From NCBI RefSeq assembly GCF_022376445.1, contig NW_025954961.1, positions 1,426,001 through 1,490,000 on the forward strand: a stretch of 64,000 bases of DNA, read 5' to 3'. Position numbers and translations under genes: made by a program. The notes under the pieces are model-generated. The model saw only the letters and a list, made by a program, of their open reading frames with translations. It had not been told where the DNA came from and ran no database searches. How positions within the stretch are numbered: position 1 is the stretch's first letter; every line of letters begins with the position of its first letter. This document shows positions 37,401 to 47,975 of the stretch, piece by piece. The DNA comes from Fomitopsis serialis. Taxonomy: Eukaryota > Basidiomycota > Agaricomycetes > Polyporales > Fomitopsidaceae.

Positions 37401-38861
37401 ATCTGCAAGTAGACATAAGCATCCAACTCAAAGTCTGTTGAGATTATACATACGTGAAGCAGCAAGTCTTCCAAAGAAATAAAGTCTTCTCGAATGAGGA
37501 TGGCAGCCATCAAGTACAAGTTGCGCGGCACCGGTTCGCTGACTTCTTGGAGCTACCTCGAAGTCAAAACTAGTGATGCAGCAAAGACAACAACACGAAC
37601 CTGGTAGTGTGCAAATTTGAACCCCAATACTTGAGCCAAAACGCGTGAATTGGTGCCTCTGTTGGCCGTTGGAGGCGGACGGACTTCCCCACTTGGATTC
37701 TCGGCGAAGGAGAGGATCTCATCCAGACTCTTGCCTCGGTACATCTGCGTATCGGGCTCAACCACCATATCATCTTCGACTCGTTTGCGCTGGGGCCGGA
37801 GCGACCAAGGAGAGAACGAGAGGAATGCGGTGAAGAATGTATGATGCGTAGCCAGATGGGTAGAGAAAAGGTCCAGGATGACGTCTAACGCGCGATTAGG
37901 TCCAAGTCGAAATAACCTATGAGGCCGACGATGCGCTCCCAAGCGGGACGCGCACGCGCCTCAATGGCAGCTCGAGGCTCGGTAGGGTGACCCGTAGTAG
38001 GAGAGTGCGGCGGCCCAGACAACTGGTCAGCTCAGTGACGAGCTTGCTGTAGCCTTCCGATTGCTCGCGAAGAAGGTTAACTTGTTCTGCTTGTAACTAT
38101 CCAATATGTCATTCAGGAAAGCAGCAACAGCGGCCAACAATGTGACTTACAACAGTCCCGTCCTTGTTCGTATTTCCTTCTTCTCGAAAGCAGGTTTATC
38201 GGGAACCAGTCCGACGTTCGCACAAGACTGAGATCTAGCCGCTCCCTGCATACATCCGGATCCAGGATGCCCATAGACTACGGAATGTCCTCAGCACTAC
38301 GCAGCGCGAAGACACATGGACACGCACAAGTAATCTCCGAACGCCGCAGCCAACGTCTCCTTGTCCTCCTCCGCAGATTGCTTCGTGCGGAGACCCTTTG
38401 CCACAGCATCTCTGTCGAAGACTTGCTCGCATCGACGCCCTTCTGTTCTTCGACCAGAGCAGATTTCGCGTCCGAAACGATATCCTCCAGCTCAGCGTCT
38501 ACAGACCAGACGACGTCCACCAGAGTTCACTAAACGGGACGCATTCGGCGAGCTAGAAGCCGCCGTGGACGACGACGGGAGACGCTCGAACACGACTGGA
38601 CGAACTTCACGAAAGCATCACCGTCAGGGCTGGCTGGATGGGCCAGCTCCTGAGGGACGACACGAGCAGCGCGTGGTACACGGTCGTGAGTGTATCATTA
38701 GATCCGGATCTGCAGGATTGGAATGAGGTCCCGCGACAATGTTGATCTGGAATGCATCTCAGTGACAGATTAGACGTCAAAGCCTTCAATACGCACCACT
38801 GCTCAGAGCCTCCATTATCCCATTTCGAAAGACATCGTTGAACCTTGTCGACTACGTCCAT
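31450..38861 (-). CDS. THO2: THO complex subunit 2 (mRNA export), with frame breaks
   Basis: The start at 38861 gives MDVVDKVQRCLSKWDNGGSE. Conserved segments follow: VNLLREQSEGYSKLVTELTS, GPNRALDVILDLFSTHLATH, AVGALRPAIALLSKWSWMVD, GMTRRQFTKAVLAEEDFLRW, NVYNAIIVLKEILPVYPIGV and KETRGDLKILGRAYV. The C-terminal region (32294-33343) is a long Arg/Asp/Glu-rich tail, then QGETMTAMAAANGRFQ and a basic end near 31450. Tho2 is the large scaffold of THO/TREX, which couples transcription to mRNA export and limits R-loops. Base losses near 38013 (CTGGGCC-GCCGCAC) and 37900 (GGACC-TAATC) each break the family sequence. Joins near 38400 and 31640 also fail to keep phase. More than twelve introns. Confidence 0.9.
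32480..32740 (-). repeat. Arg/Asp/Glu dipeptide-rich tail of Tho2
   Basis: The stretch encodes runs such as RERDRERDRDREREKDSHRD and RDREREHRDRERDRDRDSNR. The DNA is an irregular hexanucleotide repeat (CGNGAN pattern). Similar charged tails occur at the end of Tho2/THOC2 in other eukaryotes. Confidence 0.8.
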
Positions 38862-39421
38862 AATGTACGAACGTCGGGCGACGCAAATTGTGGCGCAAAT
38901 GCCGGTAACCGTTCAGGAACCTAAGGGTAGCTAGGTCAAGCTAGATGAACAGCGTGCGCAGAGGATACACAGAGAAGAGAAGGGAGGGCCACCGTCGGGT
39001 GGTCGTCGACGGAGAGGCTTGAGTGCTGTTGTTCGCGCTGAACGCCCCAGTGCCACATCGTGGCTATTCACGTGCCTCATCATCTGAGATCCACTGTGTG
39101 GCACTGACAGGCGCTTAGCGGCGGTACTGCACGACAGCTCTGCGTACCACTTCCACCTGAGTTATGTAGTAGCAGCGTCCGCCTATTCGACCACCAAACT
39201 GGTGACGTGCTCCTCTATGCTAGTGCTAATACTGGTTCCTCTGAAGTGCTGAATGCCGCTCTACCGTATGTGCACTTCGAGTTCATTTCCAGGTCTGTCG
39301 CAAGCGGCCAGTAGAATTCGCGGTGGGCATCAGCATGGTCAACTTATGTTTTATTCACTGACAGCAATACGCATTATGTTGGCCGATTTGACGAGCGTTG
39401 AACATGAACAGATCCTGTTGC

Positions 39422-39453
39422 CAACGGCGTCACAGTACAACGGCGTCACAGTA
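39422..39453. repeat. Perfect 16-base tandem duplication
   Basis: The unit CAACGGCGTCACAGTA occurs twice back to back, at 39422-39437 and 39438-39453. It lies in non-coding DNA. Confidence 0.85.
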
Positions 39454-39540
39454 CAGCCTTGACGATTTCTTGCGTGCGAGCGATCTGTCCATACTGGCCG
39501 GTACGCCGTACGCGAGCCCTCCTCCGAGTCAAAGTGCTAA

Positions 39541-39590
39541 GTACTCAGTACTCAGTGCTTGTACGTCAAACGTACAGACGTTCAAACGTT
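39541..39590. repeat. Cluster of short inverted repeats
   Basis: TGTACGT-CAA-ACGTACA (39560-39576) is a 7-base perfect inverted repeat with a 3-base loop. Close by is ACGTT-CA-AACGT (39578-39589), and GTACTCA is doubled just before. These could be protein-binding palindromes; no factor is assigned. Confidence 0.6.
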
Positions 39591-40087
39591 CACCCGTCAT
39601 TCAATAAGCAGTGACATGTACTGTATATCAAGTCATGTTACTCACGCATACGGTCTTCCTTTGCCTGTGTGATCCGGGGAGGACTGCTTGGACATGTTCA
39701 TCATTGCACCGGTTGATAACAGCTTTGGTTCTGCACTGCTGCAACAGTGCTCTCCTGCGCCGCAGAACAGCGCGCACAGGCTTGTTTGAACCTCAACTCT
39801 CATGGCCTTCCCCGACGTGCCGACTTCCGTTATTGAGAAGGGGTGTCTTGGGGGTGCCCGTTGACTGCGTGATTCCAGAGACCAAACTTGAGACTTATCG
39901 CGCCCCGGCATAACGCTGTGAATAACGCACGCGCTCTACATGAGCTGAGAATGTTGAACTGAGTGAGAGTACGATCTGAAACGCTCATTCAAATTTCCCT
40001 GGGTTGATGGGACACCCGGGGGCCAATGGGCGCGCAGGGATCGGGCGGCAAAGCGAGCTTCTAGATGGCCTGGAGACTGCCCGTACT

Positions 40088-40094
40088 TATATAA
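40088..40094 (+). promoter_or_regulatory. TATA box of the putative 115-residue gene
   Basis: TATATAA lies 132 bases upstream of the ATG at 40226. The sequence between is C/T-rich, as in other promoters here. Confidence 0.5.
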
Positions 40095-40225
40095 TCGTGT
40101 CCCGAGCAACCAACTTGCCCTCCCGGTCCCGCTCCCTTGACCTCTCCGAGCACGCTCCATGCGACTGTAGCCTCTGTTCTTGGGCCCGCAAAAGCCGTTC
40201 CGGCCGTCGCTCGCAGCGCATCGTC

Positions 40226-40687
40226 ATGCTATCCATGCTCTTCCTCTCTCTCTTCGGTTCTCTTGTGTTGTGCTGTGTCCTGTTCCCATCGCTATGGACA
40301 TCAATAACGGCGGGGGATGAGATGTTGGATGCACACGAGGCTGGCATTGCTCTGGTGGCGTACCGTATGTCGTAATTTTTCCCCCTGCGCTGCTCGTGTG
40401 CCCACTGTCCATCTGCAGGCGCGCCGTTCCGTGAGGTGGGGCCACCCGTATGCATGGCAAAACTCATCATGTTGCGACATAAGGTTGGTACAAGTCGGCG
40501 ACATCTCCAAAGTCACGCTGAGAGTTGAGCCTTTTGAGTGCAGATCAACCAAGACAAAACTCGGAAACGAGCTAGCGTCAGCCGTTCCCGTCAGGCTGCC
40601 TTCACCTACTCTATTCCATCCGTCCGATCCTCTCGCGACCTCTCCTTCATGCGCTTGGGCAGGATGCGCGGAAAGCAGAATCACTAA
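40226..40687 (+). CDS. Putative spliced small membrane or secreted protein, 115 residues
   Basis: Exons 40226-40364, 40419-40483 and 40544-40687 join through introns of 54 and 60 bases with GT..CAG ends, giving exactly 116 codons. The product starts with a strong hydrophobic segment, MLSMLFLSLFGSLVLCCVLF, then PSLWTSITAGDEMLDAHEAG, and ends very basic (RKRASVSRSRQAAFTYS, FMRLGRMRGKQNH). A TATA box lies upstream. The hydrophobic start could be a signal peptide or anchor. I recognise no family. An uninterrupted antisense frame (40301-40849) overlaps it; the TATA box, phase-keeping introns and hydrophobic start favour the plus strand, but only moderately. Confidence 0.45.
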
Positions 40688-41004
40688 TACGGTCGTCTTG
40701 TACGCGGTGCCCCGTGGCGCCTTTATACCCGGACGTAGAATACCTTCAATTCGTTCTTTCGGGGCTATCCTGCCGGAGCCAAGTACCGCTGAGAGCAAAC
40801 GGAATCTATACACAAGGGACATGACATCCATGACATTGCGATGCATCAACGTAGACTATGCTTTACATTACATTACAGTTGATATAATCAAGGTAGCATG
40901 TGGATACAGAGAGGGTTTGAAAACATACTCGATGCATAACCATGAGTCCTAACGGATAGCTTGTCAATGACGTCGTCGACAACGTACTCAAACGCTCGTA
41001 GCAT
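40688..41004. other. Intergenic stretch before mrc1
   Basis: About 317 bases in a convergent arrangement. No gene seen. Confidence 0.35.
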
Positions 41005-44000
41005 CTATCCTTGGAACTTCGCGCGTCTGCTAGTCGACACAGTAGACAAGACACTCGGTGTCTTCGCCACCTTGTTCGTCTGCTTCGGACCGTGGGCGGC
41101 CGTGCGCCCCGTGCCGCGCGAAGCGACGCCTCCTCTCTTCCTCGCACCTCCAGTTACGGAGACCGAGGCAGTAGTGCGTCCAGTGCCGTATACGCGTGTC
41201 TCGTGCTTGGCCCAATTCAACATACGAGACTTTTCGTTCTCAGGTACTTCACCGAACTTTGACTGTCCACGTGAGAGGAAACGATAAGGAAAGCTGCCAA
41301 TCAAAGACGCGTTGCACTCACCTGTACACTAGGATCCCAGTCCCCGTCCTTGCGCAGAGGGAGATTCTTCGACGACCCGGAGAACTCTTTCACATGATGA
41401 GTCTCCTCCTCTTCATATCCATCACTCTCAAACCAGGAGACGTCATGAGGATCGAGGCTTTCGGTGTGCTAGGCAAAGAGTCGTCAGTGTTCCTCCCCGC
41501 GACAGGATGCACGGAAGCCTCACCTGGTCCTCACGCGACGCAGCGACCAGTTCCTTCCTGAGCTGCGCCATACCAACGACTTCCTTCTCCTGCTCCTCCT
41601 GCCCCTCTTCGACTGTATCGACGTCCATACCGATCAAGGTATCGTCGTTCTGTTCCATGTGCGCAAAATCGTCATCCTCTGTCATGCCATCTTGGTACGC
41701 TTGCGCGAAGGGCGCAGTACCCGGATCTTGGGCTGTGTACAACGCGTCAGCAAGGACTCAGAGGTTTCAGAGTTTCAGCTACCTAGCACGTCGAGTGTGT
41801 CACCGTCGATCTTCCGCTTCTGGCGCTGCATCCTCCGCCTCGCCCTCGCGGCGTCATCGTCGTCCTCATCCGAATCGTCGTCCTCGAAGCCGACTCCGCG
41901 GTTGCGACGGGCCGTCCTCAGTTTACCCTGGACAGCATTTTGGTGAAGCCGCTCGTTCTCCTGATCGTCCTGTTCGAGTTGCTCGCTGGAAATCGCCAGT
42001 AAGTACCGTAGGTGCGATATGACATGGTGATACTAACCGATGTTTCTCCAGCACAGCGTCCTCAGCAAGCGTAACCTGGTCCATCTCCTGGTCGTCCACC
42101 AACTCTTGGAGGTTCTGGTCCTGCGCTTCGTCATCCTCTTCTTCTTCGTCGTTGCGCTTGCGGAGACCAAACCCTCTCATATCGTCGTCATCCGACTCCT
42201 CTGCCTCGCCCTCGATGAACTCGGACCTCTTCGCCTTCTTACCCAGCAGGGCAGGCAACTTCATCGGATGCATAGACGCCTGCCTCATGATGGCAAACAC
42301 GTCCTTTGGCTTGTGCGGCGTCGGCGAGACGCTGCCAGCGCGGCTACCAGACGGAACACCCTTCTCAGGCGAGATCTTGCGCCGCTTCAGACGCATGCGC
42401 GGCTGTGCGTCGAAATCATCGTCGTCGTCATTGTTGGTCATGACCGCGTCGATCGTCGCCAGCGGCTGTCGCGTCACGGAGCGGGGTGAGAATACATCTT
42501 GAATCGACATCCCGGACACCCTCGCTACCTGCGTCGGAGAGAACAGCTGACTTCGCACAGGAGTCCGCATGGGACGAGTTTGGGTCAGGAAACTACGGTA
42601 CACTAGAATCAGCCTAGCCCTCGGTACGAAGCAGTTGGAACCTACCCATGTTCGTTCACGTACATCCTCTTCTTCTCGGGGCTAATACCCTTGTTAGCAC
42701 CTTCCGCGATGAGCTCCTGCTCCTTGTCGAAGATCTCGTCGGCCTTGCGTCGGAGGGTCTGGCTGATATCGAGGGCAGGCTGCAGAGCAACATCCATCGT
42801 CAATGAAAGGTCCTGTGCCGCTTTCGCGCCCTTGATCTGCACAGCCTCGTCAAGTACCTAAATCGAATCTGTTAGCAGGGTAGAGGTGACGAGGCCAATG
42901 AACAGCACCACGCACCGTTTGCTGCGAGAAGAAATCGGACAGGTCGCCGCCTTGCACAGCTTTGGGTACCACTGCGGGCGCTTGTACTTTGTTTGAGGCT
43001 TGAGACTCAAACAGATCTGCAAGGCCGCCTTTCAACGCGACAGGACGGACCGATGGAGGACTCGCAGGGGCAGCTTGGGCAGGCGCATTCTCGTCGGATC
43101 GTAGGGACGGCAAAGGAGGACCTGGAGAGAACGTCAGGCGACGAGCGGGGCTCTGCAAGTCGCTTGAGAAGGAGAACGGATTCTCGTCGTCGTCGCCGGT
43201 CGGCAGTTCCTGGAATGGAGCCCGACGTCCGTCTTGTGGCGTGCTCTCCATCGGAAGACCGTCGTCTAGCGAGAAAGGCCGATTCTGCGACAGGCTGAAG
43301 ATGCTACCTGCCCTGCTGAACCCGGATTGGCTTGAGACTACCGTGTTCTCTTTGTCTTCGCCTCTGTCGTACATCAGACTGGCGTCATTCTCTTTGTCAG
43401 TACCGTCTTCGGTATGGTTCTCCAACGAGGATGTGGAGGTCCGACGGCGCAGTGTACCTTGCGGCAGACGCTGCGATCCAGGTAGTGCAAACGAGCTATC
43501 CGCGACCAACACTCTGCCCAGTGGCTCTGGCTGGCCCTCTTCCTCGTCATCGGAATGGATAGCGACCAATGGACGACGAGGCCGCCCTTTGCGCCCGCGT
43601 GGCACTGGGGCCACATTCTCGTCGTCATTCTCAGACTCCTGGGTCATCTCGACTTGGCTTGCAAGGACTGGCTGGCTCTCAGTGTCCGAGTTGGCCTCAT
43701 CACCACTTCCGAGCTCTTGATTCTCGTCTGCGGGCTGATAGTCAGGATCGTCTTCATCTTCATCCTCACCCCCGTCCCTGTCCTCGTCCTCGTCCTCGTG
43801 GAAGTCGTCATCGGTCTGCACTTCGGTGAGACGCTTCTGGATGAGCGCGGTCACTGCATGCTCAAAGCCAGCTGGCGCGGTGTCAGATCGACTGTTCTTC
43901 AGTTTACCTCCTGCCCTCTGCCACTGCTCTTCCTTCTGTCGGCGCTCCGCGACTGCTTGCTCTTGCGCCTGCCGCAGCATCATGTGGTTCAACTCGTCCA

Positions 44001-45686
44001 CTGATATCCCCTTTACCGCAGCGTCATGCGTCTTCTTCCTCTGGAAGCTCGGGGCCGCGGCGTCAGCTAGCGTCGTTACGCCAGTCACACCGCTCTTCCG
44101 ACGCGGTACTCTGGCCAAAGCCAATTGTGCATTTCTCCCGACAGAACGTTTGACACCGTGCGCGGCGCCGGCCCCCTCGCTTGTGCCTCATCTCGAACCA
44201 CACCGTGCATGTCTTCATGGACTATTTCGAGATCGCTACCGTCCTCATCGTCGGTGGGAACGCGATTCTGCTGCTGCTTCAAGAAACGCCTCTTGGTCTC
44301 GGCCGCGCGCTGAAGCCTCTCCTGCTCTTCCCTCTTCTTGGCTTCTTCATGGAGCAAGGATTCGATGTCAGGCATTTCCTCGTCCTCGCTGGAATCGTCG
44401 CTTCCACCGGCACGTGTGGAAGCAAGACCAAGAAGGCCAGTAGGTTTGAACGACGTGCCAGGCACCGGTGATGCTGCCCGAGCAAGTGGCTTCAGCGACA
44501 CCGAACGAGCACGCAGAGGAATATTAGGGCGCTCTTGCGGTACATGTGATGAGGGAGAGGAAGAGAATGGCTGTATGGGGTCCGTGTCCGGTACCTCCAC
44601 GCGCTTATTCACTTTCACAGGAAGCTTCGAGGGTTTGCTATGGGTCAGAGGACCGGCAATCAGCAGCTGCTACTTCAATGAAAGCTGCTAGGCTGACCTG
44701 AGCTTCTCCAGAAAATGCGACAGTTCGAATTGCTGCCCTTGTGCTCTGGGAAGAGTCGCATCCCGCTCAGCCATCATACGCGCTGTTGCTTTCTGGGTCT
44801 CTTCTCGCTCCTTCTTCGTAGGCGGCTGTGACACAAAGTAGGTCATTCAACCAAGCGCTATCAATCTGACGACACTTACCTTAACGCGTGTTTGCCTCCC
44901 CTTCCCTGCGTTTCGCCGTCGCTTACTCGTACGACTCTCGTCATCGTCGGAGTCCGTCTCTACAATAGCCTTCTGCTTTCCTTTGGCTTTGGCAGTAAGG
45001 GACGTGGGCAGCACGGCCGGAGAAGGCAAGCGACTGAGCACGGCGCGAAGAGGACTCTTGTCAAGAGCATCACTAGACTCGCTGTCAGAGTCTGCTCTGG
45101 GCGCGAGCGACTTCCTCCTGGGTGGCCGCCGACGGACAACCGGCGATGGAGAACGCGACGCCACTGGGGAGTCAGCGACCTTACTGCTCTCGTCGCAATT
45201 GACATGGGACAAATCATCAGTTTCTCGCGTCTCCGCCGAGGGTATGCCAACAGCGGGTGAAGATGGCTGCGGTGACGCGGCGCGTTTGCTGTCGATGGGG
45301 CGCTGACTAGACGCGTCTTTCACTGATTCCTGTACCGCGTCATCATCCTCGTCCATCTCCCTGAGTTTCTTCTTCCAGTCGAACTCGTAACCCGAGGGGA
45401 GCGCGTCGCCTCTGTCATTGTCTTCGTTGCTGGCCTCAGCGTCGTCGAAGGAAGCGGGGGAGGAGGCAGACGCGTCGGGCCCATCAGATGTCGGCGGATA
45501 TTCGTGGTTCGGTTCGAGAGAGGGAGGATCATTGGAACTAGCCCGTGATGAGGCACCTGTAGAGACAGTAGAGTCGAGTATGCTCGTGTCGAGTGCGGGC
45601 TCTCTGCGACGTCCGTAGGTTCGCTTGACCGCAGGACGTAAAGCGGCCGCGCCCACTGCGGTTCCTAGAGAGTCCATGTCGTCCAT
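41005..45686 (-). CDS. MRC1: Replication-checkpoint mediator Mrc1/claspin
   Basis: The start at 45686 reads MDDMDSLGTAVGAAALRPAV followed by KRTYGRRREPALDTS. The N-terminal 600 residues are Ser/Asp-rich with many SP, SQ and TQ sites (for example SSQRPIDSK, VVSSQSGF, FSQQTV) of the kind phosphorylated by ATR/Mec1. The conserved MRC1-like block is at about 42100-42300: RSEFIEGEAEESDDDDMRGF, then QNLQELVDDQEMDQVTLAED. The C-terminus is basic with RMLNWAKHETRVYGTGRTTA. Claspin/Mrc1 travels with the fork and relays the checkpoint signal to Rad53/Chk1. The gene is about 4.7 kb with several introns and diverges from uL3 across 315 bases. Exon joins were not all verified. Confidence 0.88.
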
Positions 45687-46001
45687 AGTCTGCGCCACAA
45701 GAATACGGCGAGCGGAAGGGTGTCGGCAGATGGAGACAGCTGCTTGGACCAGCAAGCTGTAGCTTTGGTTGGGTGTGCCAGTCGAGCGCCCGACTCGTCA
45801 CTCGTCTCGGTTGTCACAAATGTGACGAGACGCGTTTTTGGAAACAGCGCCGTCACGCACCATCTGCCGGGGTCCTGGGAAGGTGCAGCCCGATATGGAT
45901 GAACTGCATAGTTCACTTCAGCCACCCGCGCCACCGCAAGATTTGGGCAGGCTATCGACACCGGCATAGACGCACGCCCGCAACGACCTCAAGACCTCAA
46001 A
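45687..46001. promoter_or_regulatory. Divergent mrc1 / uL3 promoter
   Basis: This 315-base gap drives a checkpoint gene one way and a ribosomal protein gene the other. No single motif was identified with confidence. Confidence 0.45.
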
Positions 46002-47495
46002 ATGAGGTGAGTATGGTCCTTCACACAATTGCTGCATGCGGAGAGCTGATATCTGTGTCTCTGTAGTCACCGTAAGGTGTGTAGCTTGATACTGTCGCAG
46101 CTGGTATGGCCGTTTGACCCGCCTCATAGTACGAAGCCCCCCGTCACGGTTCCCTTGGATTCCTGCCCCGCAAGCGGGCTGCGCGCCACCGTGGAAAGGT
46201 CAAGGCTTTCCCCAAGGTGCGCGATTTGGTTTGAGTCCCACAAGATGCCTTGCCGAACTTTGGCGTATGTAGGATGACCCCAAGAAGCCCGTGCATTTGA
46301 CTGCCGTCTTGGGCTACAAGGCTGGCATGACCCACATTGTCCGCGATCTCGACCGTCCCGGATCCAGTGAGTTGTGTCAATAGTCGACCCCAATGTGCGC
46401 TCATCTTTTCCCCAGAGATGCACAAGAGGGAGGTCGTGGAGGCAGTCACCATTGTGGAGACCCCCCGATGGTCGTTGTTGGTGTTGTTGGTTACGTCGAG
46501 ACTCCTCGTGGTCTCCGCACTCTCACGACTGTCTGGGCTTCCCATCTTTCCGACGAGCTCAAGCGTCGCTTCTACAAGAACTGGTACCGTTCGAAGAAGA
46601 AGGCCTTCACCCGTTACGCAAAGAAGGCTGCCGAGGACGGTGGCAAGTCCATTACGCGCGAGCTCGAACGCATTCGCAAGTACTGCACTGTCGTCCGCGT
46701 CCTCGCCCACACCCAGATCCGCAAGACCGGTCTCAGCCAGAAGAAGGCGCACCTCATGGAGATCCAGGTCAACGGTGGCTCGGTTGCAGACAAGGTCGAG
46801 TTCGCACACGGCCTGTTCGAGAAGCCGATCGAGGTCGGCACTGTGTTCGAGCAGGACGAAGTCATCGATGTTATTGCGGTGACGAAGGGTCACGGTTTCG
46901 AGGGTGTGACCCACAGGTGGGGCACCAAGAAGCTGCCCCGCAAGACGCACAAGGGTCTCCGAAAGGTCGCTTGTATCGGTGCATGGCATCCGTCGAAGGT
47001 CATGTTTTCTGTTGCCCGTGCTGGCCAGAGTACGTATACTCAAGTCACTCATTCAATTTGACCTGACTTGACTGTGAAATGTAGACGGCTATCATCACCG
47101 CACGGAGCTCAACAAGAAGATCTACCGCATCGGCAGTGGCGGGGACGACGGCAACGCATCGACTGAGCACGACATCACGAAGAAGGCCATCACGCCCATG
47201 GGTGGCTTCCCTCACTACGGTATCGTCAAGAACGACTACCTCATGCTTAAGGGCTCTATCCCGGGTACGAAGAAGCGTGTGATCACCATCCGCAAGTCGC
47301 TCATGGTGCACACGTCTCGCCGGGACCTGGAGAAGGTGCAGCTCAAGTTCATCGACACTTCATCCAAGTTCGGTGTAAGTATTGCTCAACCTCACACGAG
47401 ATTCTTTGTTGCTCATGTTCCTTGTACAGCACGGTGCCTTCCAGACCTTCGAGGAAAAGGCCGCGTTCTTGGGAACGCTCAAGGCCCGGGCGTGA
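46002..47495 (+). CDS. RPL3: 60S ribosomal protein L3 (uL3)
   Basis: Coding starts with a 5-base exon ATGAG (46002-46006), then a 10-base microexon (46067-46076), then exon 3 at 46130; together they read [20 protein letters not shown]. The rest matches uL3: [60 protein letters not shown] and [20 protein letters not shown]. It ends [20 protein letters not shown] plus A, stop at 47493-47495. uL3 lies at the peptidyl-transferase centre entrance of the large subunit. The [18 protein letters not shown] loop that contains the methylated histidine in yeast is intact. Codon use is biased to C-ending codons, as expected for high expression. Confidence 0.97.
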
Positions 47496-47975
47496 TTCAC
47501 TACATTACCATGTACTCTCTCTGTTCATTAGGCCCACACACTCGCATTACACGCCTTATGCTATGCTATGCTCTGCCTTGCATGATATACCTCACGGAAT
47601 GATTGCCCGTCAGAGTGCAACACGTCTGACTATGAAGTTGGGAGTGAATGTCACAGAAACATCGCTGTCCTGACAGTGAGGCTCGTGGTGATTGGCCCGC
47701 GTTGTGCCGGAAAGCGCGAGACGGCGCTTATCCGAGTTTTCTTGCTCTCTGTCGACCGCGTGCAGCGACAGCACAACACACCTGGCCACAGCGTCCGCTT
47801 GCCCTCGCCCTCTAGACTCGTGTCGAGACCAGCTGACGGTGACCAGGTGGTGGACACGTTAGAGGTCGCTTGTCGTAGTCGCTCATCGCATCGCGGTACG
47901 TGCATGGTCGGTCTCGTAGTGGTCTGGATGTGCCCAGTTTCTAAACCTCATACAGCATGACTGCATAGTCCATTG
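47496..47975. other. Intergenic stretch between uL3 and the PPR gene
   Basis: This 480-base gap carries the uL3 3' end and the promoter of the next gene on the same strand. No further gene seen. Confidence 0.4.

Larger units (their letters stand above)
38862..40225. other. Longest gene-poor stretch of the window
   Basis: About 1.36 kb upstream of tho2 holds no reading frame I can support. It contains a perfect 16-base tandem duplication and short inverted repeats, listed separately, and a TATA-like box near its right end. Confidence 0.5.

Noticed and set aside
11440..38020. Programmed ribosomal frameshifting as the cause of the many frame breaks
   Set aside because: The sites share no slippery heptamer or downstream structure, occur in unrelated genes, and are mostly fixed by lengthening a homopolymer by one base.
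40301..40849. 182-codon minus-strand frame
   Set aside because: It overlaps the better supported spliced plus-strand gene and lacks a recognisable domain, though it remains the main alternative.
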